From assembly GCF_013409365.1 (NCBI RefSeq), contig NZ_JACCBA010000001.1, positions 6,696,001-6,760,000 of the forward strand: a DNA stretch of 64,000 bases, written 5' to 3'. Source of the stretch: Actinomadura luteofluorescens (GTDB taxonomy: Bacteria; Actinomycetota; Actinomycetes; Streptosporangiales; Streptosporangiaceae). The notes beneath the pieces were generated by a model. That model made no database searches. It had not been told where the DNA came from and saw only the letters and a program-made list of their open reading frames with translations. How positions within the stretch are numbered: position 1 is the first letter of the stretch; each line of letters begins with the position of its first letter. Both the position numbers and the translations under genes were made by a program. Positions 1 through 7,400 of the stretch are shown in pieces.

Positions 1-448
1 CGGTCGGGGACAGCAGCACGTTGGACGGCTTGAGGTCGCGGTGCACGATCCCGGCGCCGTGGATCGCGCCCAGCGCCGTCGCGATGTTGACCGCGAGGGC
101 CTCCAGGTCGCCGCCGCGCAGCGGGCCGCCGGTCTTGACGGCCTCCTCGACGGACGGCCCGTTGACGTACTCGGTCACCACGTACAGCGGGTCGCCGTCG
201 AGGCGCGCGTCCAGGACGGCGGCCGTGCAGAACCGGCTGACCTGCCGCGCCGCCGTCACCTCGCTGCGAAACCGGTCGTGGAACGCCTCGTCGTCGGCCA
301 GCTCCGCGTTGATGACCTTGACCGCGACCCGCCGTCCCGACTCGTCCTCGCCGAGGTAGACGGTGCCCATGCCGCCCCGGCCGAGGCGGGCGGTGAGCAC
401 GTACGGGCCGAGCAGCCGCGGGTCTCGGTCGCGGAGGGGCGCCTGCAT
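1..448 (-). CDS. Ser/Thr protein kinase, N-terminal part (cut by window edge)
   Basis: This is the first ~149 codons of a Hanks-type serine/threonine kinase whose 3' end lies outside the window. The visible part starts at an ATG whose complement ends at 448, with a GAG-containing Shine-Dalgarno. The glycine-rich loop GRGGMG lies at residues 23-28, the ATP-anchoring lysine in VAVK at about 44, and the catalytic-loop motif HRDLKPSN near residue 137. It is a paralogue of the two kinases that follow at 1527-4613 but is clearly more diverged from them. The C-terminal sensor or anchor domain cannot be seen, so the signal is unknown. The kinase identity is secure. Confidence 0.93.
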   Translation of the reverse strand, partial: MQAPLRDRDPRLLGPYVLTARLGRGGMGTVYLGEDESGRRVAVKVINAELADDEAFHDRFRSEVTAARQVSRFCTAAVLDARLDGDPLYVVTEYVNGPSVEEAVKTGGPLRGGDLEALAVNIATALGAIHGAGIVHRDLKPSNVLLSPT

Positions 449-556
449 GGCTCGACTCCCGGGGGGTGGAGAGGGGCTGTGATTCAGTCTGTCGTACGGT
501 CAGTCTCTTTGACGCCCGATCATGGGGCATCAGTTCACCGGACAGCGGGAGGAAAT

Positions 557-1534
557 GTGGACGTGACGGCGGACGTGCTCGGCCCCGGGTACGAGGCGAT
601 CGAACTGCCGATGGGCCGCGACGCGGAGGGCGAGGTCGTGGCGACGCTCGTGCGGCGCCGGGGCGGCGGCGACCCGTCCCGGCGGGCGGTGCTCTACCTG
701 CACGGCTTCGTCGACTACTTCTTCCAGCGGCACCTCGCGGACTTCTACGTCGAGCTCGGCTTCGACTTCTACGCGCTCGACCTGCGCAAGTACGGGCGCT
801 CGCTGCGCCCGCACCAGACCCCGAACTACGTCGAGAGCCTGTCGGACTACTTCCCGGAGATCGACGAGGCGGTGCGGATCGTCCGGGACGTGGACGGGCA
901 CGACACGCTGCTGCTGAACGGCCACTCGACCGGAGGCCTGGTCGCCGCGCTGTGGGCCGACAGGGCCAGGGGCAAGGGCCTGGTCGACGGAGTGTTCCTC
1001 AACAGCCCGTTCCTGGACCTCGCCGAGCCGCTGGTGATGCGCAAGGTCGGCGCGGGCCTGGCGCGGGCGCTGCGTCCCCGGTTCCCGAAGGCGAAGCTGC
1101 CCGCGGGCGTGTCCGACCGGTACCCGCGCAGCATCCACCGCGAGCACGAGGGCGAGTGGGAGTTCGACCTCGCCTGGAAGCCGCTCGCCGGGTTCCCGGT
1201 GCGGGCCGCGTGGCTGGCGGCCGTCCGCCGGGGGCAGCTGCGCCTGCACCGCGGCCTGGACGTCGACGTCCCGGTGCTGGTCATGGCGTCGACGCGCAGC
1301 GTCCGCCCGACCCGCAGGGTGCTGGACGTGACGGGCGCCGACGCCGTCCTGGACGTCGAGCACATGGCGAGGTGGGCGCCGCGGATCGGGCGGCACGTCA
1401 CGCTCGTGCGGATCGAGGGCGGCCTGCACGACCTGGTGCTGTCCGCGGAACCGGCCCGCTCGCAGGTCTTCGTGGAGCTGGCCCGCTGGACGAACGGCTA
1501 CCTGCCGGACCGGCCGGCCCCCCGGCCTAGCTGA
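557..1534 (+). CDS. alpha/beta hydrolase (serine aminopeptidase S33 / monoacylglycerol lipase-like)
   Basis: This is a 325-residue cytoplasmic alpha/beta hydrolase. It carries an oxyanion-hole type HGF motif near residue 56 and the nucleophile elbow GHSTGG near residue 123, followed by a late Asp and a C-terminal GGLHDL segment that would supply the catalytic His. The overall pattern resembles hydrolase_4/monoacylglycerol lipase family proteins; the substrate is unknown. The GTG start at 557 was chosen because GGGAGG lies just upstream; the frame stays open far upstream but that part is antisense to the kinase. It diverges from the kinase at 1-448 and its end overlaps the end of the convergent kinase by 8 bp. 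Confidence 0.85.
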   Translation: MDVTADVLGPGYEAIELPMGRDAEGEVVATLVRRRGGGDPSRRAVLYLHGFVDYFFQRHLADFYVELGFDFYALDLRKYGRSLRPHQTPNYVESLSDYFPEIDEAVRIVRDVDGHDTLLLNGHSTGGLVAALWADRARGKGLVDGVFLNSPFLDLAEPLVMRKVGAGLARALRPRFPKAKLPAGVSDRYPRSIHREHEGEWEFDLAWKPLAGFPVRAAWLAAVRRGQLRLHRGLDVDVPVLVMASTRSVRPTRRVLDVTGADAVLDVEHMARWAPRIGRHVTLVRIEGGLHDLVLSAEPARSQVFVELARWTNGYLPDRPAPRPS

Positions 1535-3230
1535 GGATCTTCGACAGGTCGAAGTCGTCGAAGTCGACGATGATCTGCTGCGCGGCGTTGCCGCCCCGGA
1601 TGACCTCCAGACCGGCCTTGCCGTTGCCGAGCGGCTGGTCGGTGTCGGTCTTGTCGATGGCCAGATGGCCGTTCACCCAGAGCCGCAGCCGGACCTGCTT
1701 GCCGTCGTCGCCGCTCTCGCACGCGATCTGGAGCTTGTTGGACTCGCCCTCGGAGTAGCCGGGGACCGAGTCGGGGTTGTCGAGCTCCTTGGTGCCGCGG
1801 TCCTTGGTGGCCTTGCGGAGCACCGCGCCCTTGCCGTCGTTGCGGACCAGGAACATGTAGTAGTTGTCGTCGGCCGAGCGGCAGTAGAGCCCGTACATGC
1901 CGTCGGGGGACCCCTCGGCCACCTTGGCGCTGACCGTGGCCAGCATCGGGTCGGGGGCGAAGTCGTCCTTGGGCACGTCGCGCCCCATCGTGCCCAAGGT
2001 GCCGTAGGTCTGGATCCGGTAGGCGCCGTTGGTGTAGCTGTACTGCTCGCTGAAGCTGCCCCAGCCGGAACTGTCGCTGGAGAACTCGTCGCTGAACGTC
2101 GTGGCCAGGTCGTCGGGCGGGCCGTCCGGGCGCAGGGCGAGGAACCCGACGACGGCGAGCAGGACGACGGCGGCCGCGACGGCGCCCCCGATGACCAGAG
2201 GGCGCCGGGAACGCCCGCCGCCCGGGCGGGGGGCGGGATGCGCGTCCTGGCGGGTGGCGCCGGTCCCCGGCGGCGCCGCGACCGGCGGGGTCGGCTGCTG
2301 GAAGGTGGCCTGGGCCGTCCGCGCCTGGACGGTCGGCTCGCTCGCGGGTCCGTGCCAGCTCGCCTGGACGGTCTCGGCGAGCCTCGCCGGGTCGGCCTGG
2401 CCGTTGCCGACGAGCCGTCCGAGCAGGTCCTGGACGGTCGGCCGCCGGCGCGGGTCCTTGTCGAGCGCGGCGGCGACGACGTCGCGCAGTGCGGGGTCGA
2501 GCCCGTCGAGCTTCGGCTCCTCGTGGACGACGCGGTAGAAGATCTCCGGGACCGTGGTGCCCGCGAACGGGGGGTGCCCCGTCCCGGCGTAGGCGACGAC
2601 GCAGCCCCACGAGAACACGTCGGAGGCTGAGGAGACCGGCTCGCCGCGCAGCAGCTCGGGCGGCAGGTAGTTCGGGGTGCCGACGAACTGGCCGGTGCGG
2701 GTGGGGCCGTCGGCGGCGTCGAGGGCGCGGGCGATGCCGAAGTCGATGACGCGGGGGCCGGTGGAGGACAGCAGGACGTTGGCGGGTTTGAGGTCGCGGT
2801 GCACGATCCCGGCGCCGTGGATGGCGGCGAGCGCGGTGGCGACGCCGACCGCGAGGCCCTCCAGGTCGGAGCCGGGCAGCGGACCGCGCTCGGAGACGGC
2901 CTTCTCCAGGCTCGGCCCGTCGATGTACTCGGTGACGACGTACAGGGGGTCGGTGTCCAGCTCGGCGTCCATCACGGGCGCGGTGCAGAACCGGCGGACC
3001 TGCCGCGCGGCGGTCACCTCGCGCCGGAACCGCTCCCGGAACGTGCCCTCGCCCGCGAGCTCCCGGTTGATCATCTTTACGGCGACGCGGCGCCCGGCGC
3101 TGTCCTCGCCGAGGTAGACCGTCCCCATGCCGCCCCGGCCGAGCCGCCCGACCAGCCGGTAGGGGCCGAGCTCTCCGGGGTCGCCGGGGCGCAGGGTCTC
3201 GCCGTTCTCTCCTGCGTGCGTGGTCATCAT
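1527..3230 (-). CDS. Membrane Ser/Thr protein kinase with extracellular LamG-like domain
   Basis: This is a 567-residue transmembrane kinase. The cytoplasmic kinase domain spans about residues 23-275, with GRGGMG at 31-36, Lys52, HRDLKP around Asp146 and DFG at 163-165. A Pro/Ala-rich juxtamembrane linker (280-343) leads to one transmembrane helix (345-367). The roughly 200-residue outer part has a DEFSS...GW start and a concluding VDFDDF strand, a pattern resembling DUF1080/LamG-like jelly-roll domains, so it may bind a carbohydrate or wall ligand; this is inference. The start is one of two adjacent ATGs behind AGGATC. It shares a perfectly identical 266-bp kinase tract with the next gene. 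Confidence 0.92.
   Translation of the reverse strand: MMTTHAGENGETLRPGDPGELGPYRLVGRLGRGGMGTVYLGEDSAGRRVAVKMINRELAGEGTFRERFRREVTAARQVRRFCTAPVMDAELDTDPLYVVTEYIDGPSLEKAVSERGPLPGSDLEGLAVGVATALAAIHGAGIVHRDLKPANVLLSSTGPRVIDFGIARALDAADGPTRTGQFVGTPNYLPPELLRGEPVSSASDVFSWGCVVAYAGTGHPPFAGTTVPEIFYRVVHEEPKLDGLDPALRDVVAAALDKDPRRRPTVQDLLGRLVGNGQADPARLAETVQASWHGPASEPTVQARTAQATFQQPTPPVAAPPGTGATRQDAHPAPRPGGGRSRRPLVIGGAVAAAVVLLAVVGFLALRPDGPPDDLATTFSDEFSSDSSGWGSFSEQYSYTNGAYRIQTYGTLGTMGRDVPKDDFAPDPMLATVSAKVAEGSPDGMYGLYCRSADDNYYMFLVRNDGKGAVLRKATKDRGTKELDNPDSVPGYSEGESNKLQIACESGDDGKQVRLRLWVNGHLAIDKTDTDQPLGNGKAGLEVIRGGNAAQQIIVDFDDFDLSKILS
2673..2938. repeat. 266-bp identical tract shared by two adjacent kinase genes (copy 1)
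   Basis: Positions 2673-2938 are base-for-base identical to 4068-4333. Both lie at the same place in the catalytic domain, covering TEYIDGPS through FVGTP. Just outside the tract the two genes differ immediately and substantially. Identity at synonymous positions suggests recent gene conversion or a very recent partial duplication rather than selection on protein alone. Confidence 0.95.
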
Positions 3231-3302
3231 GATCCTGAGGGGCGTCGGGAGTCTTTGTGGTTGAACCCTAGCGGTCCACGATAATTCGGACGCGCCAAGC
3301 CG

Positions 3303-4613
3303 TCAGTGCGTTCGGCGTGCGCGCGGAAGAGTGCGGAAGGGCGGCAGCTTCTCGCCGGTGAGCCCGAACGCGTACGCCACGACCCGGCTGGACCAGCGCT
3401 GGCAGCCGACGACCAGCGCGTACAGGGCGCGCGGGTAGCGGCCGGTGAACGGGATGACCAGCCAGCTGAGCAGCATGACGACCACCAGGGCCGCGTACAT
3501 GAGCAGCATCACGACCAGGTGCGGGACCACCAGCAGGCCCCTGAGCAGGGTGAGCCAGCGCCGCGGGCCGCGCCACGCGGCCGGGAACGGCAGGTCGACG
3601 AGGACCGTCTCCTCGCCCGGACCGGGTTCGCGCACCGCGGGCGCCGGCGCCGGGGCCTCCGGCGCGGGCCTGGGCGCCGGGACCTCGACGGCCGCCGGCC
3701 GGCCCGCGTCCGGGGCGGGGGCCGGCTCCGCGGCCGGATCCGGCCCCCGCCACGACGCCGAGATCGTCTCCACGGCCTGGGTGAGGTCGGCCTTCTCCTG
3801 CCCGACGAGCAGGGTGAGCAGCCGCCGCGCCGTCGGCCGGTCGCGCGGGTCCTTGCCGAGCGCGGCGGCGACGATGTCGCGCAGCCGCGGGTCCAGGCCG
3901 GTGAGGTCGGGCTCGTCGTGCTCGATGCGGCGGAACGTCTCGGCGACGGAGCCGCCCTGGAACGGGGGGCGCCCCGTCCCGGCGTAGGCGACCACGCAGC
4001 CCCACGAGAACACGTCCGACGCCTGCTCGACCGGCTCGCCCCGCAGAACCTCGGGCGCGATGTAAGACGGGGTGCCGACGAACTGGCCGGTGCGGGTGGG
4101 GCCGTCGGCGGCGTCGAGGGCGCGGGCGATGCCGAAGTCGATGACGCGGGGGCCGGTGGAGGACAGCAGGACGTTGGCGGGTTTGAGGTCGCGGTGCACG
4201 ATCCCGGCGCCGTGGATGGCGGCGAGCGCGGTGGCGACGCCGACCGCGAGGCCCTCCAGGTCGGAGCCGGGCAGCGGACCGCGCTCGGAGACGGCCTTCT
4301 CCAGGCTCGGCCCGTCGATGTACTCGGTGACGATGTACGGCGGGTCCTGGTCGAGCTCGGCGTCGATCACGGGCGCGGTGCAGAACCGGTGGACGCGCCG
4401 CGCGGCGGTCACCTCGCGGCGGAACCGGGCGAGGAACGCCGGCTCCCCGGCCAGCTCGCGGTTGACGACCTTCACCGCGACCCGCCGGCCGTCGGGCTCG
4501 GCGGCCAGGTAGACCGTCCCCATGCCGCCGCGGCCGAGCCGCCCGAGCAGGCGGTACGGGCCGAGAACGCGGGGTTCGTCGTGCTCCAGCGGTCCGGCGG
4601 CGTACGTCGTCAT
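3303..4613 (-). CDS. Ser/Thr protein kinase fused to DUF4389-like membrane domain
   Basis: This is a 436-residue protein. The kinase domain spans about residues 18-270, with GRGGMG at 27-32, Lys48 and the HRDLKP and DFG motifs all intact. A Pro/Ala-rich linker (290-335) follows. The last ~95 residues contain a WRGPRRWLTLLRG stretch, a long hydrophobic hairpin (about 357-389), GRYPRALYALVVG and a terminal GEKLPPF. These match the hallmark pattern of DUF4389, an actinobacterial membrane domain of unknown function. So the kinase is anchored by DUF4389 rather than by a single helix plus sensor. It lies 72 bp upstream of the kinase at 1527-3230, in the same direction, and may be co-transcribed with it. 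Confidence 0.9.
   Translation of the reverse strand: MTTYAAGPLEHDEPRVLGPYRLLGRLGRGGMGTVYLAAEPDGRRVAVKVVNRELAGEPAFLARFRREVTAARRVHRFCTAPVIDAELDQDPPYIVTEYIDGPSLEKAVSERGPLPGSDLEGLAVGVATALAAIHGAGIVHRDLKPANVLLSSTGPRVIDFGIARALDAADGPTRTGQFVGTPSYIAPEVLRGEPVEQASDVFSWGCVVAYAGTGRPPFQGGSVAETFRRIEHDEPDLTGLDPRLRDIVAAALGKDPRDRPTARRLLTLLVGQEKADLTQAVETISASWRGPDPAAEPAPAPDAGRPAAVEVPAPRPAPEAPAPAPAVREPGPGEETVLVDLPFPAAWRGPRRWLTLLRGLLVVPHLVVMLLMYAALVVVMLLSWLVIPFTGRYPRALYALVVGCQRWSSRVVAYAFGLTGEKLPPFRTLPRARRTH
4068..4333. repeat. 266-bp identical tract shared by two adjacent kinase genes (copy 2)
   Basis: This is the second copy of the 266-bp tract, at a constant offset of 1395 bp from 2673-2938. It covers the hinge, catalytic loop and activation segment of the DUF4389-fused kinase. 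The first kinase in the window (1-448) does not share it. Confidence 0.95.
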
Positions 4614-4688
4614 GGGGGGGCGGCGCTCCTTGTAAGATCGTCTGTCGGGGGCCAGCCTAGGGGAGGCGGCGGGAACCCGGCGGGACGG

Positions 4689-5651
4689 TCAGGGGATCAG
4701 CAGGAGCTTGCCGGTGCTGCGCCTGGCCTCCAGATCGGCGTGCGCGGCGGCGGCCTCGGCGAGGTCGTAGCGGCGGCCGACGTGGACCTTCACGGCCCCC
4801 GACTCCACCCACGCGTAGACGTCGGCGGCGCGCTCCAGCAACTCCTCGCGCTTCTCGACGTAGTGGGCGAGGGACGGCCGGGTCAGGAACACCGACCCGG
4901 CCCGGTTGAGGCGCTGCGGGTCGAACGGCGGGACCGGGCCGCCCGCCGCCCCGTACAGGGCCAGGGTGCCGCGCCGCCGGAGGCTCTCCAGGCTCCCGTC
5001 GAACGTGGGAGCGCCGACGCCGTCGTACACCACGGCGACGCCCTCGCCGCCGGTGAGCTCCCGCACGCGCTCGGGGAACCCGTCATAGCCCATCGTGGCG
5101 TCCGCGCCCGCGTCCTTCGCCAGCTTCTCCTTCTCCGGGGTGGACGCCGTCGCGATCACCCGGGCGCCGAGGGAGACGGCCGCCTGCGTGAGCAGCAGCC
5201 CCATCCCGCCCGCCGCCGCGTGCACGAGGACGGTGTCGCCCTCCCGGACCGGATACGTCGACCTGGTCAGGTAGTGCGCGGTCATGCCCTGCAGCAGCGA
5301 CGCCGCCGCGTCCTCCAGGCTCACCCCGCCGGGCACGGGGACGACCTTGTCCGCCGGGACGACGGCCTTCTCCGCGTAGCCGCCCTGCACGTTCGCCCAC
5401 GCGACGCGGTCGCCCGCCGAGAACTCCCGGACGCCCTCGCCGACCGCCGCGACCGTCCCGGCCGCCTCGACGCCCGGCGTGTAGGGGGTCTCCTGCGGGT
5501 AGGCGCCGGTCCGGTAGTACACGTCGATGAAGTTGATCCCGGCCGCCGCGACGTCGATCAGCACCTCGCCGGGCCCGGGCTCCGGGGCGGGGCGCTCGGA
5601 CGCCTCCAGGACCTCCGGGCCGCCGGGGCGGGTGATGACGATCGCGCGCAT
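4689..5651 (-). CDS. NADPH:quinone oxidoreductase (zinc-independent MDR family)
   Basis: This is a 320-residue medium-chain dehydrogenase/reductase of the quinone oxidoreductase (QOR) type. It has an N-terminal GroES-like domain with GINFIDVYYRTG, and a Rossmann domain with HAAAGGMG near residue 147. No structural- or catalytic-zinc cysteine cluster is visible, as expected for QOR. It ends with a STGKLLLIP tail typical of the family. The probable reaction is NADPH-dependent reduction of quinones or enones in the cytosol. It lies 80 bp downstream of, and in the same direction as, the TetR gene at 5732-6424, so the pair is probably one inducible detoxification unit. Confidence 0.92.
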   Translation of the reverse strand: MRAIVITRPGGPEVLEASERPAPEPGPGEVLIDVAAAGINFIDVYYRTGAYPQETPYTPGVEAAGTVAAVGEGVREFSAGDRVAWANVQGGYAEKAVVPADKVVPVPGGVSLEDAAASLLQGMTAHYLTRSTYPVREGDTVLVHAAAGGMGLLLTQAAVSLGARVIATASTPEKEKLAKDAGADATMGYDGFPERVRELTGGEGVAVVYDGVGAPTFDGSLESLRRRGTLALYGAAGGPVPPFDPQRLNRAGSVFLTRPSLAHYVEKREELLERAADVYAWVESGAVKVHVGRRYDLAEAAAAHADLEARRSTGKLLLIP

Positions 5652-5731
5652 GTCGTTCTCCTGACGGTCGGTTCGCGGTGACGTTCCGGGAGAACCCGGG
5701 GTCCTCGGAAGCTATTCCACGGGAGGGGCGC

Positions 5732-6424
5732 TCACACCCAGTCGCGCATGGTCCGGCTGACGAGCGTCACGGCCTCCTCCACGCGGGCGGCGACCGTCCC
5801 GGGGTCCCAGATGTCGTGGCGGGCGCAGTCCTCGAACGCGACCTTGGTCGCGGCCAGGTAGAACGACACGACGATCCGCGGCCGCAGGTCCTGCTCCATG
5901 TCGACGCCCTCGCGGCGCGCGATCTCGGTGGCGAGCGCCTCCGCCGACGCCGAGTACCGCGCCATCTGCGCCGCCATCAGCGACGGCGTCGCCTCGATCA
6001 CCTGCCGGACGCGGCGGAACCGGGCGCTGTCGGCGGGGTCGCTCTCGGCGATCGTGCGCAGCACGACGCGCAGCGACTCGAACAGCGCGGTGAACGGCCG
6101 CTCCTCGGGGGGACGGGCCGCGAGGGCCTCCTCCAGCACCTGGTCGTGCTCGGTGAGGAAGCTCGTGACCACGTCCTCCTTGGTGCCGAAGTAGCGGAAG
6201 AAGGTGCGCTGCGACACCTCGACCGCCGCCACGATCTCGTCGATCGTCGTCGCCTCGTACCCCTGGGCGAGGAACAGGTCCAGGGCCGCGTCGATGAGCG
6301 CGAGGCGGGTCCGCTGCTTCTTGCGCTCGCGGAGCCCGGCCAGGGCGCGGTCCTGCTCGGCACCGTGCCCGTGGACGCGGTGGTGTGTGTGGCCTGACGG
6401 GTCGCCGGCGGGGACGGCGCTCAT
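5732..6424 (-). CDS. TetR/AcrR family transcriptional regulator
   Basis: This is a 230-residue repressor. The TetR N-terminal helix-turn-helix is obvious (residues about 38-85): TRLALIDAALDLF, then TTIDEIVAAVEVSQRTFFRYF. The C-terminal ligand-binding half is divergent. The ATG at 6424 was chosen over longer in-frame starts because AGAAGGAG lies 6-8 nt upstream; the first ~30 residues (with a short HTHHRVHGHG stretch) are a non-conserved tail. It sits directly upstream of the quinone oxidoreductase gene in the same direction, so it probably represses itself and that enzyme in response to an electrophile or quinone; the ligand is unknown. Confidence 0.9.
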   Translation of the reverse strand: MSAVPAGDPSGHTHHRVHGHGAEQDRALAGLRERKKQRTRLALIDAALDLFLAQGYEATTIDEIVAAVEVSQRTFFRYFGTKEDVVTSFLTEHDQVLEEALAARPPEERPFTALFESLRVVLRTIAESDPADSARFRRVRQVIEATPSLMAAQMARYSASAEALATEIARREGVDMEQDLRPRIVVSFYLAATKVAFEDCARHDIWDPGTVAARVEEAVTLVSRTMRDWV

Positions 6425-6739
6425 CGGCTCGCTCCTTCTTTTTTGGCTGACGCGGGCGATGCCCGCCTCACAGAGGCTTTTATCACGGACGGCCCCTCCG
6501 CATGCGGGCCAGGTTCCGAGGACCGGAAACCATCCGCGCGGTGATTGGCCCGTATCCGGACGGCGCGTTACACCGCTTCTGCGGACCATCCCCTGGCGGG
6601 CGGGGTACACCCGTCCCCACTCTTGGGATTCTCCCCGCACGGCCGCCGGATCGGAGTCATGCTGAGGACCGGTCACCAACCGTCGCCGGAGGATCGCTCA
6701 AGGTCATGACGGCGGCTCGGATCGGCTGAGGCGGCTGAT
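6425..6739. other. Intergenic region (315 bp), divergent promoter area
   Basis: This stretch separates the TetR gene (minus) from the small 90-residue ORF (plus). I see no convincing gene in it. The short open frames have poor starts and look like antisense noise. It should hold the tetR promoter near its left side, but no clear -35/-10 pair or operator palindrome could be fixed by eye. Confidence 0.5.
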
Positions 6740-7012
6740 GTGTCTGTAGTCGGTGGGCGGGAGATCGCCGAGATGCGCCGGCGTCACCTCGCGGCGCTCG
6801 CGCGCGAGGTCGAGGCCCGGGGCCTGGCCTGGCGGTTCGCCGGGCCCGGGGAGTCCCTGCTGGCCGTCTACGTGCCGGGCACGGGACGCCACGTGATCGT
6901 TCTCGCCACCCCGTGCGGCGACGGCTGGTACTACCTGTGGCCGGCGGGGGGCATGGCCGACGCCGACCGCCCCGCCGAGGTGGCCGACCGCGTCCGCGCG
7001 CTTCTCGGCTGA
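6740..7012 (+). CDS. Small conserved-looking hypothetical protein (90 aa)
   Basis: This is a 90-residue soluble protein of unknown function starting at GTG, with a GAGGCGG stretch upstream. Visible features are an N-terminal charged helix (EIAEMRRRHLAALAREVEARG), a central beta-rich segment around LLAVYVPGTGRHVIVLATP, a WYYLW motif and a short C-terminal helix ending in RVRALLG. It ends about 30 bp before the promoter of the SOS-controlled DUF6504-dnaE2 operon. It has no LexA box of its own. Whether it takes part in DNA repair is unknown; proximity is the only hint. Confidence 0.6.
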   Translation: MSVVGGREIAEMRRRHLAALAREVEARGLAWRFAGPGESLLAVYVPGTGRHVIVLATPCGDGWYYLWPAGGMADADRPAEVADRVRALLG

Positions 7013-7019
7013 CCCCGCC

Positions 7020-7049
7020 TTGCTCCCCGGGCCCGGGGTTCCCTAGACT
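7020..7049 (+). promoter_or_regulatory. Predicted promoter of DUF6504-dnaE2
   Basis: A -35-like TTGCTC (7020-7025) and a -10 TAGACT (7044-7049, matching TANNNT) are separated by 18 bp. The expected transcription start is near 7056, directly at the edge of the LexA box. Confidence 0.55.
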
Positions 7050-7056
7050 CATGCTC

Positions 7057-7070
7057 CGAACGTTTGTTCG
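7057..7070 (+). promoter_or_regulatory. LexA (SOS) box
   Basis: CGAACGTTTGTTCG is an exact match to the actinobacterial/Bacillus-type SOS box CGAAC-N4-GTTCG. It sits immediately after the predicted -10 element and 14 bp before the likely ATG of the DUF6504 gene, an ideal place for repression. It implies DNA-damage induction of the operon that follows. Confidence 0.88.
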
Positions 7071-7084
7071 AGAACGAGGTCCGC

Positions 7085-7399
7085 ATGCTCTTCCCCCGTG
7101 CGGCGAGCGCGAGGGGGAGGCTGATGACGCGCGTGTTCGGCGATCCGGTGGACGTCTGGGTGAGCGACGGCCGTCCGGTCCGGTTCGTCTGGCGTGGCCG
7201 GCTCTACACCGTCCGGCGGGTGCTGGAGCACTGGGTCACGACCCGCGACTGGTGGCGGGAGCGGCAGCCCGACGGCGAGGCCACCGGCGAGCGGGAGTTC
7301 TGGCGGATCGAGGCGACCCCGGACCGGGAGATCGGCGTCTACGAGCTGCGTTATGACGTGGCCGCCGACAGCTGGCTGCTATCCCGGGTATGGGACTGA
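7085..7399 (+). CDS. DUF6504 family protein, SOS-regulated
   Basis: This is a 104-residue small basic/aromatic protein of the DUF6504 type. Actinobacterial DUF6504 genes commonly sit beside translesion polymerase genes. Visible motifs are FGDPVDVWVSDGRPVRFVWRG, then VLEHWVTTRDWWRE, EFWRIEA and a YELRYDVAADSWLLSRVWD tail. ATG 7085 is preferred over the upstream TTG (7064), because the TTG overlaps the LexA operator and GAGG precedes 7085. The stop is one base before the GTG of dnaE2, so the two are translationally coupled. The function is unknown; a role as accessory factor for DnaE2 is inference from operon context. Confidence 0.8.
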   Translation: MLFPRAASARGRLMTRVFGDPVDVWVSDGRPVRFVWRGRLYTVRRVLEHWVTTRDWWRERQPDGEATGEREFWRIEATPDREIGVYELRYDVAADSWLLSRVWD

Positions 7400-7400
7400 C

